DNA of 64,000 nt, taken from contig NZ_JAPNLE010000009.1 in the NCBI RefSeq assembly GCF_026627925.1, positions 186,001 to 250,000 of the forward strand. Direction: 5' to 3'. The DNA is from Cupriavidus sp. D39 (GTDB taxonomy: Bacteria > Pseudomonadota > Gammaproteobacteria > Burkholderiales > Burkholderiaceae). How positions within the stretch are numbered: position 1 is the first letter of the stretch; each line of letters begins with the position of its first letter. Below are positions 46,561-56,137 of this stretch, in pieces. The notes under the pieces are model-generated. The model worked only from the letters and a program-made list of their open reading frames with translations. It had not been told where the DNA came from and did no database searches. Both the position numbers and the translations under genes were made by a program.

Positions 46561-46580
46561 GAACCACTGCAGGGTTCCTG

Positions 46581-47636
46581 TCAGCCGCGGCGTGTCGACC
46601 CGCGCTTGACCAGGGTCCCGGGCAACAGGACCTGGCGCGGCGCAAGCTGCGCGCCTTGCAGGCGCTCGATCAGGCAGTTGGTAGCGACGCGTCCGATATC
46701 GTCGGTCGGCTGGGAAATGGTGCTCAGGCCGGGGCCGACCAGGGCGGCCCATTCCGGATCGTCGAAACCGATCAGGCCGAGGTCGACGCCGAGTTGCCAC
46801 CCCAGTCTGGCTGCTGCGCCGGCCACGCGTAGCGAGATCACCGCGTTGGCCGCCAGTACGGCTATGGGCGCCTTGCCGGCACCACGGCGCAGGGCGCGCA
46901 ACGCTTCATCCAGGCCATCGTCATCGCTGGTACGGGCTTCGAAAACGGTCCCGCTCAGCGAGTCCGCCTGCTCCGCGATGAAGTTCTGGAAGGCACGGGC
47001 CCGCTCGTTGCGCGAGCTGATCGCCTTGATTGGCTCGCTGATGAAGAGCAGGTGCCGGTAGCCGGCTTCGAGCAGGTGCCCGGCAGCCGCCTGGACCGCG
47101 GAAAGGTTGTCCAGGGCGACCAGGTCGACCTCCGCGTCGCCAACCTTACGGTCGACCAGCACCACCGGTTTGCCCAACTGCGCGGCATCGGCGAGGGCAC
47201 CGGCGTCGTGGCCCAGCGTGTGCAGGATGAAGCCTTCGACCCGGTAGGCCGACAGCGAGCGAATGGCTTCGCGCTCCAGTTGCTCGTCATTGCCGAGATT
47301 GAACAGCATCACCATGTAGCCCGCGTCCCGGCAGGCCTTTTCCACGCCACGGAGCACGGCCACCGAGAACGAGTTGGAGACATCCGCCACCACCAGCCCG
47401 ATCAGGCGTGACTTGCCACGCTTTAGCGCCTGCGCCATGGGACTCGGGCTATAGCCCAGCGCGCGTACGGCCGCGGCGACGCGCGCCTCCACGTCGGCGG
47501 ACAACTGCTCGCCGCCCCGGTTCAGATAGCGCGAAACGGTGGCTTTCGATACCCCCGCATAGGCGGCAACGTCCTGAATGGTGAGTTTCCCTGCGGGTTT
47601 CGAGGTGGACTTGGGCTGAGTCACAGGGCGCGGCAT
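46581..47636 (-). CDS. ptxS: LacI-family repressor, PtxS-like
   Basis: 351 residues from ATG 47636. The HTH and hinge are typical (LTIQDVAAYAGVSKATVSRYLNRG, LSADVEARVAAAVRALGYSPSPMAQALKRGKSRLIGLVV), with a periplasmic-binding-protein-like core (GFILHTLGHD, PVVLVDRKVGD, LGLIGFDDPEWAALV). It faces away from nothing else: the operon lies downstream on the same strand. A copy of the PtxS operator lies just upstream of its start and two more before the operon. In pseudomonads PtxS represses kgu genes and releases DNA on binding 2-ketogluconate. Confidence 0.9.
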   Translation of the reverse strand: MPRPVTQPKSTSKPAGKLTIQDVAAYAGVSKATVSRYLNRGGEQLSADVEARVAAAVRALGYSPSPMAQALKRGKSRLIGLVVADVSNSFSVAVLRGVEKACRDAGYMVMLFNLGNDEQLEREAIRSLSAYRVEGFILHTLGHDAGALADAAQLGKPVVLVDRKVGDAEVDLVALDNLSAVQAAAGHLLEAGYRHLLFISEPIKAISSRNERARAFQNFIAEQADSLSGTVFEARTSDDDGLDEALRALRRGAGKAPIAVLAANAVISLRVAGAAARLGWQLGVDLGLIGFDDPEWAALVGPGLSTISQPTDDIGRVATNCLIERLQGAQLAPRQVLLPGTLVKRGSTRRG

Positions 47637-47654
47637 AAGGAGGATAAGTCTCGG

Positions 47655-47668
47655 TGAAACCAGTTTCA
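47655..47668. promoter_or_regulatory. PtxS-type operator upstream of its own gene
   Basis: TGAAACCAGTTTCA differs by one base from the consensus TGAAACCGGTTTCA. It lies 19 bp before the ptxS start, consistent with autorepression. Confidence 0.82.
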
Positions 47669-47985
47669 CAGTTTTCACGATTATGCCTCGTGCTTGCATC
47701 GATTTGCCAGCACATAGCAGGCCCGCTGACGCATGGCCAGCGGGTTGGGAATTGCCGATCACCGTGGACAGAGGCACCGGAACGATCGAGGGCGTTCAAG
47801 CAGGGGGCGCCAAGGCGGGGCGCTGGGTCGTGGGCCGGGCAGGTCGATTGCGACTTCTTCCAGCAGTCATCCGACACTGTCCGGCCGCTTCCCGCCAGAT
47901 CCCTCAACCGTATTTGGCGGCGCCGTCATCCGATTTGCGCCTAAGCTCGGCGTGGAGGAGCCTGTTCAGTCTTGGCCGCAATGAT

Positions 47986-48009
47986 TCAAGCACTCAAGCA
48001 CTCAAGCAC
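47986..48009 (+). repeat. Three exact octamers TCAAGCAC
   Basis: Perfect triple repeat followed by a diverged fourth (TCAAACAA), ending 23 bases before the start of the LprI-type lipoprotein gene. Confidence 0.9.
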
Positions 48010-48031
48010 TCAAACAACATCCGGGTGATTT

Positions 48032-49128
48032 ATGGGCAGATCGATGTCGCGCAGGTTCGCAACCGGGGGACTTCTGGCCGTGTCTCTTGTTTTTTTAGTG
48101 TCGCCCTGGTGGGATGCGGCCAGTCCAATGGACCCAGTCAGACGACTGCCGCACCCGATCCCGCAACCGTCAAGACAACGGCCTTCCTGGGTGACATCTC
48201 AGGCGTGTGGTCAGCGCGCAGCATTGGCGTCCTCACGCTCGCCTATGATGGCCAGAACAAGACCCTGCAGGTGATTGCCGACGACACGCCCATTGCCGCC
48301 CGCTTGGGGGATGTCGACACGCAGTCAGAAACAGCAAATCTCCTCGTGACCCTCAAGGAAACGAACAAGGAGGTGGTCTGGACGCTGCGTCGAGTATGGG
48401 ACGCAAGCAAGACGACATTTCATCTCGCGTTGATACTGAACGATGGCGAGTCCGTCGATCTCTCATTCATTCGAAAGATCGGCGTCGATGACAAGAACCG
48501 CATTGCCAATATCTACAAGGAGCAGGAGCAAGCGCTATCCACGCAGCGCGAATCGCTAAAGGATAAGGCAGCAGCCGAACTGGCAAGCAGTGCGCCTCCC
48601 CAGAGGATCGGCCCGACCCTGGCCCCTGCGCCAAATGCACCCGCCACGCCCCTGAATAGCGCCAAAGACGGTGTTCAGGCTGCTGTCGCACCGTCAGAAG
48701 ATCGGCTCCGTGATTGCCAGGCGACGAAGATGGAGATCTATAAACGCCGGTATAAGGCATCCGTCGGCAACCAGGCCCCGGAACGGCAACCAAGCGCGGA
48801 ACAACAGCAAGCCACGATGGAGTTGGCTGCTGCCGGCGCAACGCGCTCGTGCGAGCGAGAACTCACGGCGCTGGCGACCGGTCGACCCTCGTTCGACTGT
48901 GCCAAGGCATCAACGGCGGCAGAATCCCTGATCTGCAGCGACCCTCAGTTGGCTCAGTTGGACGTAGTGCTCGGTAACGCTTACGCCGCGGCAAAGCTCT
49001 TCGCGCCTGACAAAGAAGCTATACAAAGCGCTCAGGTCGAATGGCTCAAAGCACGCAACGAATGCCAGGATGTCGCTTGTGCCAGGAAATTGTACGATTC
49101 ACGAATTTCCGCATTGAAGGCGCTTTGA
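48032..49128 (+). CDS. LprI-domain lipoprotein, one single-base loss
   Basis: About 365 residues. The ATG at 48032 begins a lipoprotein signal whose lipobox LVGC appears only after bridging the CCC run at 48104-48106 (VFLVSP then LVGCGQSNGP). The middle has a beta-rich domain (GVWSARSIGVLTLAYDGQNKTLQVIADD) and a charged linker. The C-terminal LprI/DUF1311 domain carries Cys pairs (FDCAKASTAAESLICSDPQLAQLD, ARNECQDVACARKLYDSRI). LprI of Mycobacterium is a lysozyme inhibitor. Function here is not established. Confidence 0.82.
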
Positions 49129-49161
49129 AGCCGCACGGGCGAACAGGCCGAGGCTTGCCTT

Positions 49162-49560
49162 CTACTGGAGTATCGTTTCTATGCTTGTGGTGCCCTTCAA
49201 GAACAATGTCACCGGGGTTCGCTCACAGAGCTCGGCAAGTTGGGCACGTTCAGCTTCACCAAGTTTGCCATCCACCGAGACTTCCCGGAGGATGAAACGG
49301 ACATGACCGAGTTGCTCGAAGGTGGCAAAGACACGTATTTGCCCGAGGTCCCATTTCTTGCGCTCAGCGTACATCTTCAGTGTGGCCGCCGTGCACGAAA
49401 CGAGCCCGCAAAGAACAAACGCAAACGGCTCGGGGCCACGGTCTGCGCCGCCAAGCTTTGCCGGTTCGTCACCCGTGAGAACATGGTTGTCTACCTGAAG
49501 GCTCACCAGGTAGTTGGGGGCATTGGCCTCGATCGTGGCAATGGCTTGTGCGCTATGCAT
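49162..49560 (-). CDS. OsmC-family peroxide-reactive protein
   Basis: 132 residues, ATG 49560 after CTGGGAGATATGCC. Only one family cysteine is clear: GLVSCTAATLKMYAERKKWDL carries the second redox Cys with the Glu/Arg environment. The region of the first reads LGGADRGPEPFAFVL with no Cys, so classic two-cysteine peroxidase chemistry is doubtful. C-terminus LCERTPVTLFLKGTTSIET is typical. Neighbour of an NRAMP-related transporter on the same strand. Confidence 0.85.
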   Translation of the reverse strand: MHSAQAIATIEANAPNYLVSLQVDNHVLTGDEPAKLGGADRGPEPFAFVLCGLVSCTAATLKMYAERKKWDLGQIRVFATFEQLGHVRFILREVSVDGKLGEAERAQLAELCERTPVTLFLKGTTSIETILQ

Positions 49561-49640
49561 GGCATATCTCCCAGGAACATGACCACACGAATCGCCTGCG
49601 GCATGGCACCCCAGGCAAAACGATGGGTGCGTATCCAGCA

Positions 49641-51286
49641 CTAAGCCGTTACCAGATTGACGATGCGGACCAGGACCAACCCGGCTGCCACAAGCAGGTA
49701 GCCTCGCAACACGAACATCCATACCTTGTTCAGTAGCGTAAGCCTCGGCGCAGGCAACGCCTCCAGAGGAGGCATGGTCCAGCTGGCCCGGTCAGCCACA
49801 TATGGCAACTTCGCGGGAGTTTCCCCGGACGCATGGTGCTTCTCATAGAGTTTAGCCAGTACCGACACGATCAGCGCGAGCATGGCTCCCCCACCAAGAT
49901 GCCCAGAATCTCCCGCTCGCCGATCTGCGGGAATAGCACCGATGCCGTCAGGATGATGGAGAGCGTGACCAGGCCCGCCACCACCGTGCCCGTGAACAAG
50001 TTCGTCCAGCGCCCATTGACCCACGGCCCGAGCACAGCTTTGTCATTGCAAAGCAACAGCAGGAACACCGTGGCACTGGGCAGGAGAATGCCAGCCAGGG
50101 ACTGGACCGCATTGGTGAGCAGCCCTAGCGGCACGCCAGGCGTCAGCACCAGACCGGCTGCCAGCAGGGTTAGCCCGAAGTAGACGGCGTAGAAGCCCTT
50201 GGCTTGCGCTGGCTTGCTGTGCAGGGAATGGCGCACGGCAAAGACATCTCCCAACGCATACGCCGTTGACAGGGAGACGGCGCAGGCGCCGATGATGCTC
50301 GCGTCCAGCAAAGCGATGGCGAACAGAACGCCGGTCAGCCGGCCCGAATGCTTCTCGAGCCCGACGGCAGTACCCAGCGCGTCGGTGTAGTTTCCGAATC
50401 CGGCCGTGCCGCGAAACGCCTCGGCGCTGAAGGCAATCATGGCCACCGCGCCAGCGATGACGAGTGCAATGCCCAGCCAGAGATCGGTCTGCTCATAGCC
50501 GATGAAGCGTGTCGTAATCCGCTTGTCAATGACGTAGCTCTGCTGAAAGAAGAGTTGCCATGGTGCCACTGTGGTGCCGACGATAGCGATGATCAGCAGC
50601 ATGACCTCGCTCAGTGGCGCATGCGCTGGCATGGCCGGGACGAAGAAGCCTCGCGCGACCTGGCCTAGGGCGGGGTGCACCAGCAGGAATACAGGAATCA
50701 GTGTCAGGCTCCCGGCGACAAGACCCATGGCGAACCGCTCGAAGCGCCGGAAATCTCCGGTCGAAGCGGCCAGCATCACGAGCAGCGCCGAAGCGCAAAC
50801 GCCCCAGCTGCGGGGGATTCCCAGGTACTCCAGCGCGAGGCTGATGCCAATGAACTCGGTCACCAGTGTCAGCGCGTTGACGAGAAACAGGTCGATGACG
50901 CTGAAGCTGCCCCATAGCCTGCCGAAGCGCTCGAAGATGAGCCGAGCATGACCCACGCGGGCCACGGCGCCGAGTCGCACCACCATCTCCTGATTGACGT
51001 AGAGCACGGGTATCAACAACAGCAGCGTCCACAAGAGCGTCGTGCCGTAGTTCTGCCCCGCCTGCGCATAGGTACCGAAGGCCCCAGCATCATTGTCTCC
51101 CACCATGACAATGAGGCCGGGGCCAAGAATGGCGAGTAGCGTGTTGAGCCTTTGGCGCCATCCGGTGCGAGGGCCGGTGTCGTGCTGGGAAATCGTCCCC
51201 AGAGCGCCTCGAATGTCACCGTCGTGCGCCTCATCAAGCGCTTCTTGATGAGGTGGGGCAGCCATGTCGGTAATGAAGTTCGCCAT
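49641..51286 (-). CDS. NRAMP-related divalent metal transporter, one single-base loss
   Basis: About 548 residues, 11 or more membrane segments. ATG 51286 follows GAGGAGAACGAAA. TM1 reads LGPGLIVMVGDNDAGAFGTYAQAGQ, in place of the DPGN of MntH. TM6 reads GTTVAPWQLFFQQ, with Ala where MntH has Met (VMP). The break in the C run 49888-49892 joins ILGILVG to AMLALIVSVLAKLYEKHH. A cytosolic tail follows (KLPYVADRASWTMPP) and a final membrane segment. Loss of the soft Met ligand suggests a harder ion such as Mg2+. Confidence 0.82.
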
Positions 51287-52176
51287 TTTCGTTCTCCTCG
51301 GGATTTATGCTTTTGCTCGTTGGTGACGCTGGCGTTGCGGCCTGCACGGCGCTGTTATTGGAGGGTCCGGTTTATCCGAATGGCGGCGTCGGCGAATTCC
51401 CGATTGGTTTGTGGCGCGCGCGCATCCGAAGGCCGAGAATGCGGACTGTTTGTGGACGCCATGCTGGAGGTGCCTGGGTCAACCCGGAGGAGGGAAGGGA
51501 ATGCCAGCCGCGCGATGAGGGCGAGCATCCGGCCAGGTGGGGTGAGAATCTTGCGCATGCTCGACTCCTCACTGCCCCATAACGCTGTAACGCGGTTCGC
51601 AGGGCAGCACAGCGCCAGATGGTTCTGGCGGGATACGACAAAGGAGCGGGGCTGGCCGAATGGCCTGATGACACCGCTGCCTTACCTTGCAGGCAAGACA
51701 GCGGTCGGGGAACGACGGATGGCTTGCCTAGAAACGATACAAAGGTCGACTAGAACAACTGTCCACTTGGTTTCCTCTTTTGGTAGCTAAGCCAGGCCCG
51801 GCTCGCTCAAGGCAGAGCGCTCCGGGTCTCAACATTGGACGTCAGGCACGACCTAAAATTCCCCATGAACGCGCGTGCCGATGATTTTCGTTGGCCCGCG
51901 GTCATGGCGCCGCCGGGGTTCTGGATCAGCTGAAAATCGGCGCGCGGCATCCCGCCCTTGACCGGCTGGAAGCTGTAGAACGCATCGATGGTCCGCTCCC
52001 TGGGTCGGACGGCCCATCTGTGCTCCGGCCAAAGCCGCCAGTCGGCCTGGTCGTGGGGGCGCGCAAGAAGTGTCCGCCTTGAAGAGCGCCGAACTTCCGC
52101 TCCGGGCGCCATTGGGCACGGCGGCATTGGGCGCGGACTGGAAGCTGGCGCGGCGCCTTATCCTGTGCCGCACCGC
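51287..52176. other. 890-bp stretch without a supported gene
   Basis: Frames exist on both strands (minus 51355-51558, minus 51807-52127, plus 51152-51790) but none shows a family motif or a good ribosome site. The minus frame near 51950-52100, with DQADWRLWPEHRWAV and FYSFQPVKGG, has the best coding look and may be a remnant. Upstream is the NRAMP promoter side. Confidence 0.4.
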
Positions 52177-52839
52177 TCAGTTGTCGATGACCCGGCGCGC
52201 AAACCGCTCCAGGTAGTCCAGCAGCGCATCGGCTCCCGCTTGGGCGGCTTTTTCGTCACCTGTGGCGATGCCCCGGGCCAGTTCCATATGGAAGCGGGCG
52301 CCTTCCTTGATCTCGCCTTCGTGCTGGTAGGCGTACCAGAACCGCCGGCATTGCACGATCAGCGGAATGACCGCCTTGACCGCCGAATGGTTGCGGGCGG
52401 CATGGTGGGTGACTTCGTCCAGCTCCCGGTCCGCTTCCATATAGGCGTCGAGCCTGCCGCGCACCGCCGCTTTCTCCATGCGCTCCGCGCAGGCCAGGAT
52501 GGCCTTGCGCTCCACCGCGCTGGCCCGCCGCGCTGCGCATGCTGCGATGACGTGTTCCAGCACGCGGCGGGTCTGGATCACGTCGAGATGATCCGCCAGG
52601 TCGATATTGGAGACCAGCAAGCCGCGCCGCGGCTGCTGCACGATCAGTCCGATGGACACCATGCGCAGCAGTGCCTCGCGCACGGGCGTGCGGCCCAACT
52701 CGGTCAGCTCGGCCAGCTCGGCCTCGTTGACCGGGCTGCCTGGCGTCAGCTGCAAGGTGCAGATCAGCGCTTCAATGGCGTCGTATGCAACGTCAGCGGC
52801 CCGGCGCTTTGCTACGGATGGTCGGGAAGGATGATGCAT
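52177..52839 (-). CDS. GntR-family regulator, FadR/FCD type
   Basis: 220 residues, ATG 52839. The winged helix is clear (DVAYDAIEALICTLQLTPGSPVNEAELAELTELGRTPVREALLRMVSIGLIVQQPRRGLLVS). The FCD effector domain follows (LDVIQTRRVLEHVIAACAARRA, ADRELDEVTHHAARN). The start overlaps the end of livM by 47 bp, so it is co-transcribed with the liv/DHDPS operon as its last gene. A candidate operator palindrome lies upstream of the operon at 58678-58696. Confidence 0.9.
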   Translation of the reverse strand: MHHPSRPSVAKRRAADVAYDAIEALICTLQLTPGSPVNEAELAELTELGRTPVREALLRMVSIGLIVQQPRRGLLVSNIDLADHLDVIQTRRVLEHVIAACAARRASAVERKAILACAERMEKAAVRGRLDAYMEADRELDEVTHHAARNHSAVKAVIPLIVQCRRFWYAYQHEGEIKEGARFHMELARGIATGDEKAAQAGADALLDYLERFARRVIDN

Positions 52840-53832
52840 TGTCTCTCTTGGTTTGACGACGTTCCAGCCATGCCTGCAGTTCTCCCACGATCCCCAGCCG
52901 GAAGAACGACACGCATACAACAAAAGTGAACCCGATGATAATGGTGACCATGCCGCCCAGCGCGGCGAGGTAGTTCTGCAGGCTGACCACCAGGGCTGCG
53001 CCGACCACCGGCCCCCATGCCGTGCCCAGGCCGCCCAGCAAGGTCATCAGCAAGACCTCGGTCGACGTCGACAACATGACATCGTTGAGCGACGCGAGCT
53101 GCAGCACCAGCGCCTTGACCGAGCCCGCCAGCCCGGCGAGCGCTGCGGAAAGCATGAAGGCGTAGAGCTTGCAGCGGTCGGTGTCGTAGCCCAGCGAGAC
53201 GGCGCGGGGGCATTGTCCCGCAGCGCCTTGAGTACCTGGCCAAACGGCGAGTTGATGATGCGATGGATCGCCAGGAAGCCCAGTACGAAGACAGCCAGGG
53301 TGAAATAATACATGTGGTTGTCGGACGCCAGGTCGATGAAGCCCAGCAGCTTGCCGCGCGGAATGCCCTGCATGCCGTCCTCGCCGCCCGTCCAGGGAAT
53401 CTGTACGGCCAGGAAGTACGCGACCTGCGATAGCGCCAGCGTAATCATCGAGAAATAGATGCCCGTGCGGCGGATCGCCAGGCTGCCGATGATGAACCCG
53501 ATGGCCGTGGCAACCAGCACGCCCGCCAGGATCGCCAGCTCCACCGGCAGGCCCTTGTCGGCCAGGCGGATCATCAGGATGCCGGTGGTGTAGCCGGACC
53601 AGCCGAAGAACGCCGCATGCCCGAAAGAGGTCAGGCCGGTAAAGCCGATCAGCAGGTTATAGGCGAGCGCAAACAGTCCGAAGCAAAGCACCTTCATGAT
53701 GAACACCGGGTAGACGATGTCCGGGAAAGCGGGGGCTAGCAGGGCGGGCACCAGCAGCACCAGCAGGATGCGGATGGATAGAGGGACACCCTTCACACCC
53801 TTCACACTATTCACACCATTCAGCTTATTCAC
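52793..53832 (-). CDS. livM: Branched-chain amino acid ABC transporter permease LivM, one single-base loss
   Basis: About 346 residues. GTG 53832 follows AAGGAGAATTAAG and begins a tandem-like VNSVKGVKGV stretch. LivM motifs: NLLIGFTGLTSFGHAAFFGWSGY, LAIRRTGIYFSMITLALSQ, TGGEDGMQGIPRGKLLG. The break in the G run 53206-53210 separates ALRDNAP from RAVSLGYDTDR, CKLYAFMLSAALAG. The C-terminus ends in WLERRQTKRDNASS and overlaps the GntR gene. It is separated from livH by only 1 bp. Confidence 0.9.
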
Positions 53833-53833
53833 C

Positions 53834-54736
53834 TTAATTCTCCTTGCCGAACAGGCCGGCGGGACGCGTGAGCAGCACCAGGGCCATGATGACGAACACC
53901 ACCACGGTGGACGCTTCCGGGTACAGCAGCTTGGTCAGGCCCTCGATCAGGCCAAGGCCCAGGCCGGTCAGGATGGCACCCAGGATGGAACCCAGCCCGC
54001 CGATCACCACCACGGCAAAGACGATGTTGAGCAGGTTCGATCCCATCAGCGGATTGATCTGCATGGTCGGCACCGCCATGACCCCGGCCACGCCCGCCAG
54101 CGCCACGCCAAAGCCATACGTCAGCGTGATCATCAACGGGATGTTGACGCCAAAGGCCTGCAGCAGCTTGGGGTTCTCCGTGCCGGCGCGCAGCAGCGCA
54201 CCCAGCTTGGTCCGCTCGAACAGGTACCAGGTGCCGGCGCAGATCGCCAGGGAGAACACCACCACGAAGGCGCGGTAGACCGGCAGGTACATGAAGCCAA
54301 GATCCACGCCGCCTTGCAGCAGGGGCGGCGGATCGTAGCTGGCGCCGGAGATCCCGTAGAAGTGCCGGAACAATCCCTCCAGCATCAGCGAGACGCCGAA
54401 GGTGAGCAGCAGCCCGTAGAGGTGGTCCATATGGTAAAGCCGCTTGAGCAGGGTCTTTTCCAGCAAGATGCTGACGGCGCCCACCAGGATTGGCGCCAGC
54501 ACCAGCGCCAGCCAGAAGTTGATCCTGAACTCGGTGCCCAGCAACGCGGGGAGCTGGGTGAAGCCCATCCACGTGAGGAACGCGGCAACCATGAACTGCG
54601 CGCCATGCGCGAAGTTGATGATATTGAGCAGGCCGAAGATGATGGCCAGGCCCATGCTCAGCATGGCGTAGAAGCAGCCGTTGATCAGGCCAACCAGCAA
54701 CTGGGCCAGCAAGGCCTGCGAAGTGATATCGGACAT
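53834..54736 (-). CDS. livH: Branched-chain amino acid ABC transporter permease LivH
   Basis: 300 residues from ATG 54736, the complete length that the truncated copy at the window start lacks. LLVGLINGCFYAMLSMGLAIIFGLLNIINFAHG, the EAFGVN-like QAFGVNIPLMITLTYGFGVALAG and GGLGSILGAILTGLGLGLIEG are LivH motifs. Operon with livK, livF, livG and a DHDPS-family gene. Confidence 0.93.
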   Translation of the reverse strand: MSDITSQALLAQLLVGLINGCFYAMLSMGLAIIFGLLNIINFAHGAQFMVAAFLTWMGFTQLPALLGTEFRINFWLALVLAPILVGAVSILLEKTLLKRLYHMDHLYGLLLTFGVSLMLEGLFRHFYGISGASYDPPPLLQGGVDLGFMYLPVYRAFVVVFSLAICAGTWYLFERTKLGALLRAGTENPKLLQAFGVNIPLMITLTYGFGVALAGVAGVMAVPTMQINPLMGSNLLNIVFAVVVIGGLGSILGAILTGLGLGLIEGLTKLLYPEASTVVVFVIMALVLLTRPAGLFGKEN

Positions 54737-54809
54737 GGTGTGTGCAGGAAAAGGGTAGGCAAGTGGCCAGCCAGCCCGCACCGGGCCCTGGCCGGATAAC
54801 GCGCTTGGC

Positions 54810-56003
54810 CTACCTGGTGATCGGGCAGGCCGGATTGATCGGCGGGAACACGTCGGGGCCCTTCAGCACAGCCTTGACCTTGTAGTAGTCCCACGGCGCC
54901 TTGGACTCCGCCGGCCGCTTGACCTGCAACAGCAGCATGTCGTGCACCAGCGCACCATCCTCGCGCAGCTTGCCGTTGCGGATCACCGCATCGTTGATCG
55001 TCATCTTGCGCAGCTGCGTCATCACCGCCTTGGCCTCGTCGGTGCCGGCAGCCTGCACCGCCTTCAGGTAGCTGAGCGTCGCCGAGTACACGCCAGCCTG
55101 GGCCGCGGTGGGCATGCGCTTGGCCTTCTCGAAGAACTTGCGCGACCACACGCGCGACGGCTCGTCGTAGTCCCAGTAGAAGGCTTCGGTGAGGTACATG
55201 TTCTGCGCCTTCTCCAGGCCGATGCTATGGATGTCCGAGATATACGTCAGCAGCGGCGCAACGATCTGCTTGCGGGTGATGCCATACTCGTTCGCCTGCT
55301 TGATGGCGTTGACCGTGTCGTTGCCGGCATTGGCCAGCGCGATCACGTCCGCCTTGGACGCCTGCGCCTTGAGCAGGAACGATGAGAAGTCATTGCCCGG
55401 GAAGGGGTGGCGCGACATGCCCAGCACCTTGCCGCCATCGGCATTGATGACCTGGGTGGCATCGCGTTCGAGCGAGTGGCCAAAGGTGTAGTCGGCGGTG
55501 ATGAAGTACCAGGTCTTCTTGCCTTCCTTGACCAGCGCCCGGGCCGTGCCGGCCGCCAGCGCATAGGTGTTGGCCGTCCACTGCGCATTCAGGGGCGAGC
55601 ATTTCTCGCCCAGGATCGCGGTGGCCAGGCCGGAAGAGGGCATGGTGACACGGTTCTTCTGCCTGGCGATTTCCATCACCGCCAGCGCCGTCGACGCCGT
55701 GGGGAAGTCCGTCACCATGTCGACCTTGCCCTGGTCGAACCAGCTGCGGGCCAGGTTAGCCGCCACGTCCGGCTTGTTCTGGTGGTCGGCGAAGACCACT
55801 TCCACGGGTTTGCCCAGCACCTTGCCGCCCATCTCTTCCACCGCCAGCCGCGCGGCAATCACGGATCCTTGCCCGGAGAGGTCCGAGTACACGCCGGAGA
55901 GATCGTTGAGCACGCCGATCTTGACCGTGTCGTCGCTGACCTGCGCATGCGCGGTGCAGGCAAGGCAAGCGGCCGCGGCCGCCGCGAATTCTTTGAGCTT
56001 CAT
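54810..56003 (-). CDS. Branched-chain-type ABC transporter substrate-binding protein
   Basis: 397 residues, signal peptide about 1-20 (ACTAHAQ). Peripla_BP_6/LivK features: DDTVKIGVLNDLSGVYSDLSGQGSV, VEVVFADHQNKPDVAANLARSWFDQGKVDMV, TWYFITADYTFGHSLERDA and GALVHDMLLLQVK. These HAAT receptors bind amino acids, amides or aromatic acids. Substrate is not readable. It lies between livH and livF. Confidence 0.92.
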   Translation of the reverse strand: MKLKEFAAAAAACLACTAHAQVSDDTVKIGVLNDLSGVYSDLSGQGSVIAARLAVEEMGGKVLGKPVEVVFADHQNKPDVAANLARSWFDQGKVDMVTDFPTASTALAVMEIARQKNRVTMPSSGLATAILGEKCSPLNAQWTANTYALAAGTARALVKEGKKTWYFITADYTFGHSLERDATQVINADGGKVLGMSRHPFPGNDFSSFLLKAQASKADVIALANAGNDTVNAIKQANEYGITRKQIVAPLLTYISDIHSIGLEKAQNMYLTEAFYWDYDEPSRVWSRKFFEKAKRMPTAAQAGVYSATLSYLKAVQAAGTDEAKAVMTQLRKMTINDAVIRNGKLREDGALVHDMLLLQVKRPAESKAPWDYYKVKAVLKGPDVFPPINPACPITR

Positions 56004-56137
56004 GACTTTGACTCCATTAGGGGATTCGTGGAAAAACGATCTGCCGTACTAACTGAATGCCAACTGAATGCGAGATGAATGCGAGCCGGATGCAGATGGA
56101 TTGCGGATGGATTGCGGATGGATCCGGGGTGCGGCCG
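56004..56137. repeat. Short spacer with imperfect direct repeats
   Basis: AACTGAATGC occurs twice with a related GAGATGAATGCGAG, followed by GGATTGCGGAT tandem copies (56098-56122). No gene. Confidence 0.6.

Larger units (their letters stand above)
46109..46580. other. Gene-free region: operon operators and a REP-like repeat block
   Basis: Contains the PtxS-type operators at 46171-46210 and a REP-like block from about 46280 to 46560. A hairpin at 46434-46456 (AGGCTGCC / GGCAGCCT) may help end ptxS transcription. Confidence 0.7.
47637..48031. other. Gene-free spacer between ptxS and LprI lipoprotein genes
   Basis: Holds the ptxS operator (47655-47668) and the octamer repeat at 47986-48009. 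The open plus-strand frame here has no protein features, and I do not treat it as a gene. Confidence 0.6.

Noticed and set aside
47683..48031. N-terminal extension of the LprI lipoprotein in the other frame
   Set aside because: The frame before 48107 in that phase has no signal or motif. The lipoprotein signal is in the frame starting at 48032, joined by one missing base.
51355..51558. Minus-strand 67-residue gene
   Set aside because: Compositionally ordinary, no motif, overlaps frames on the other strand equally well.
51807..52127. Minus-strand 106-residue gene
   Set aside because: No ribosome site or family match. Kept only as a possible remnant in the description of the gene-free stretch.
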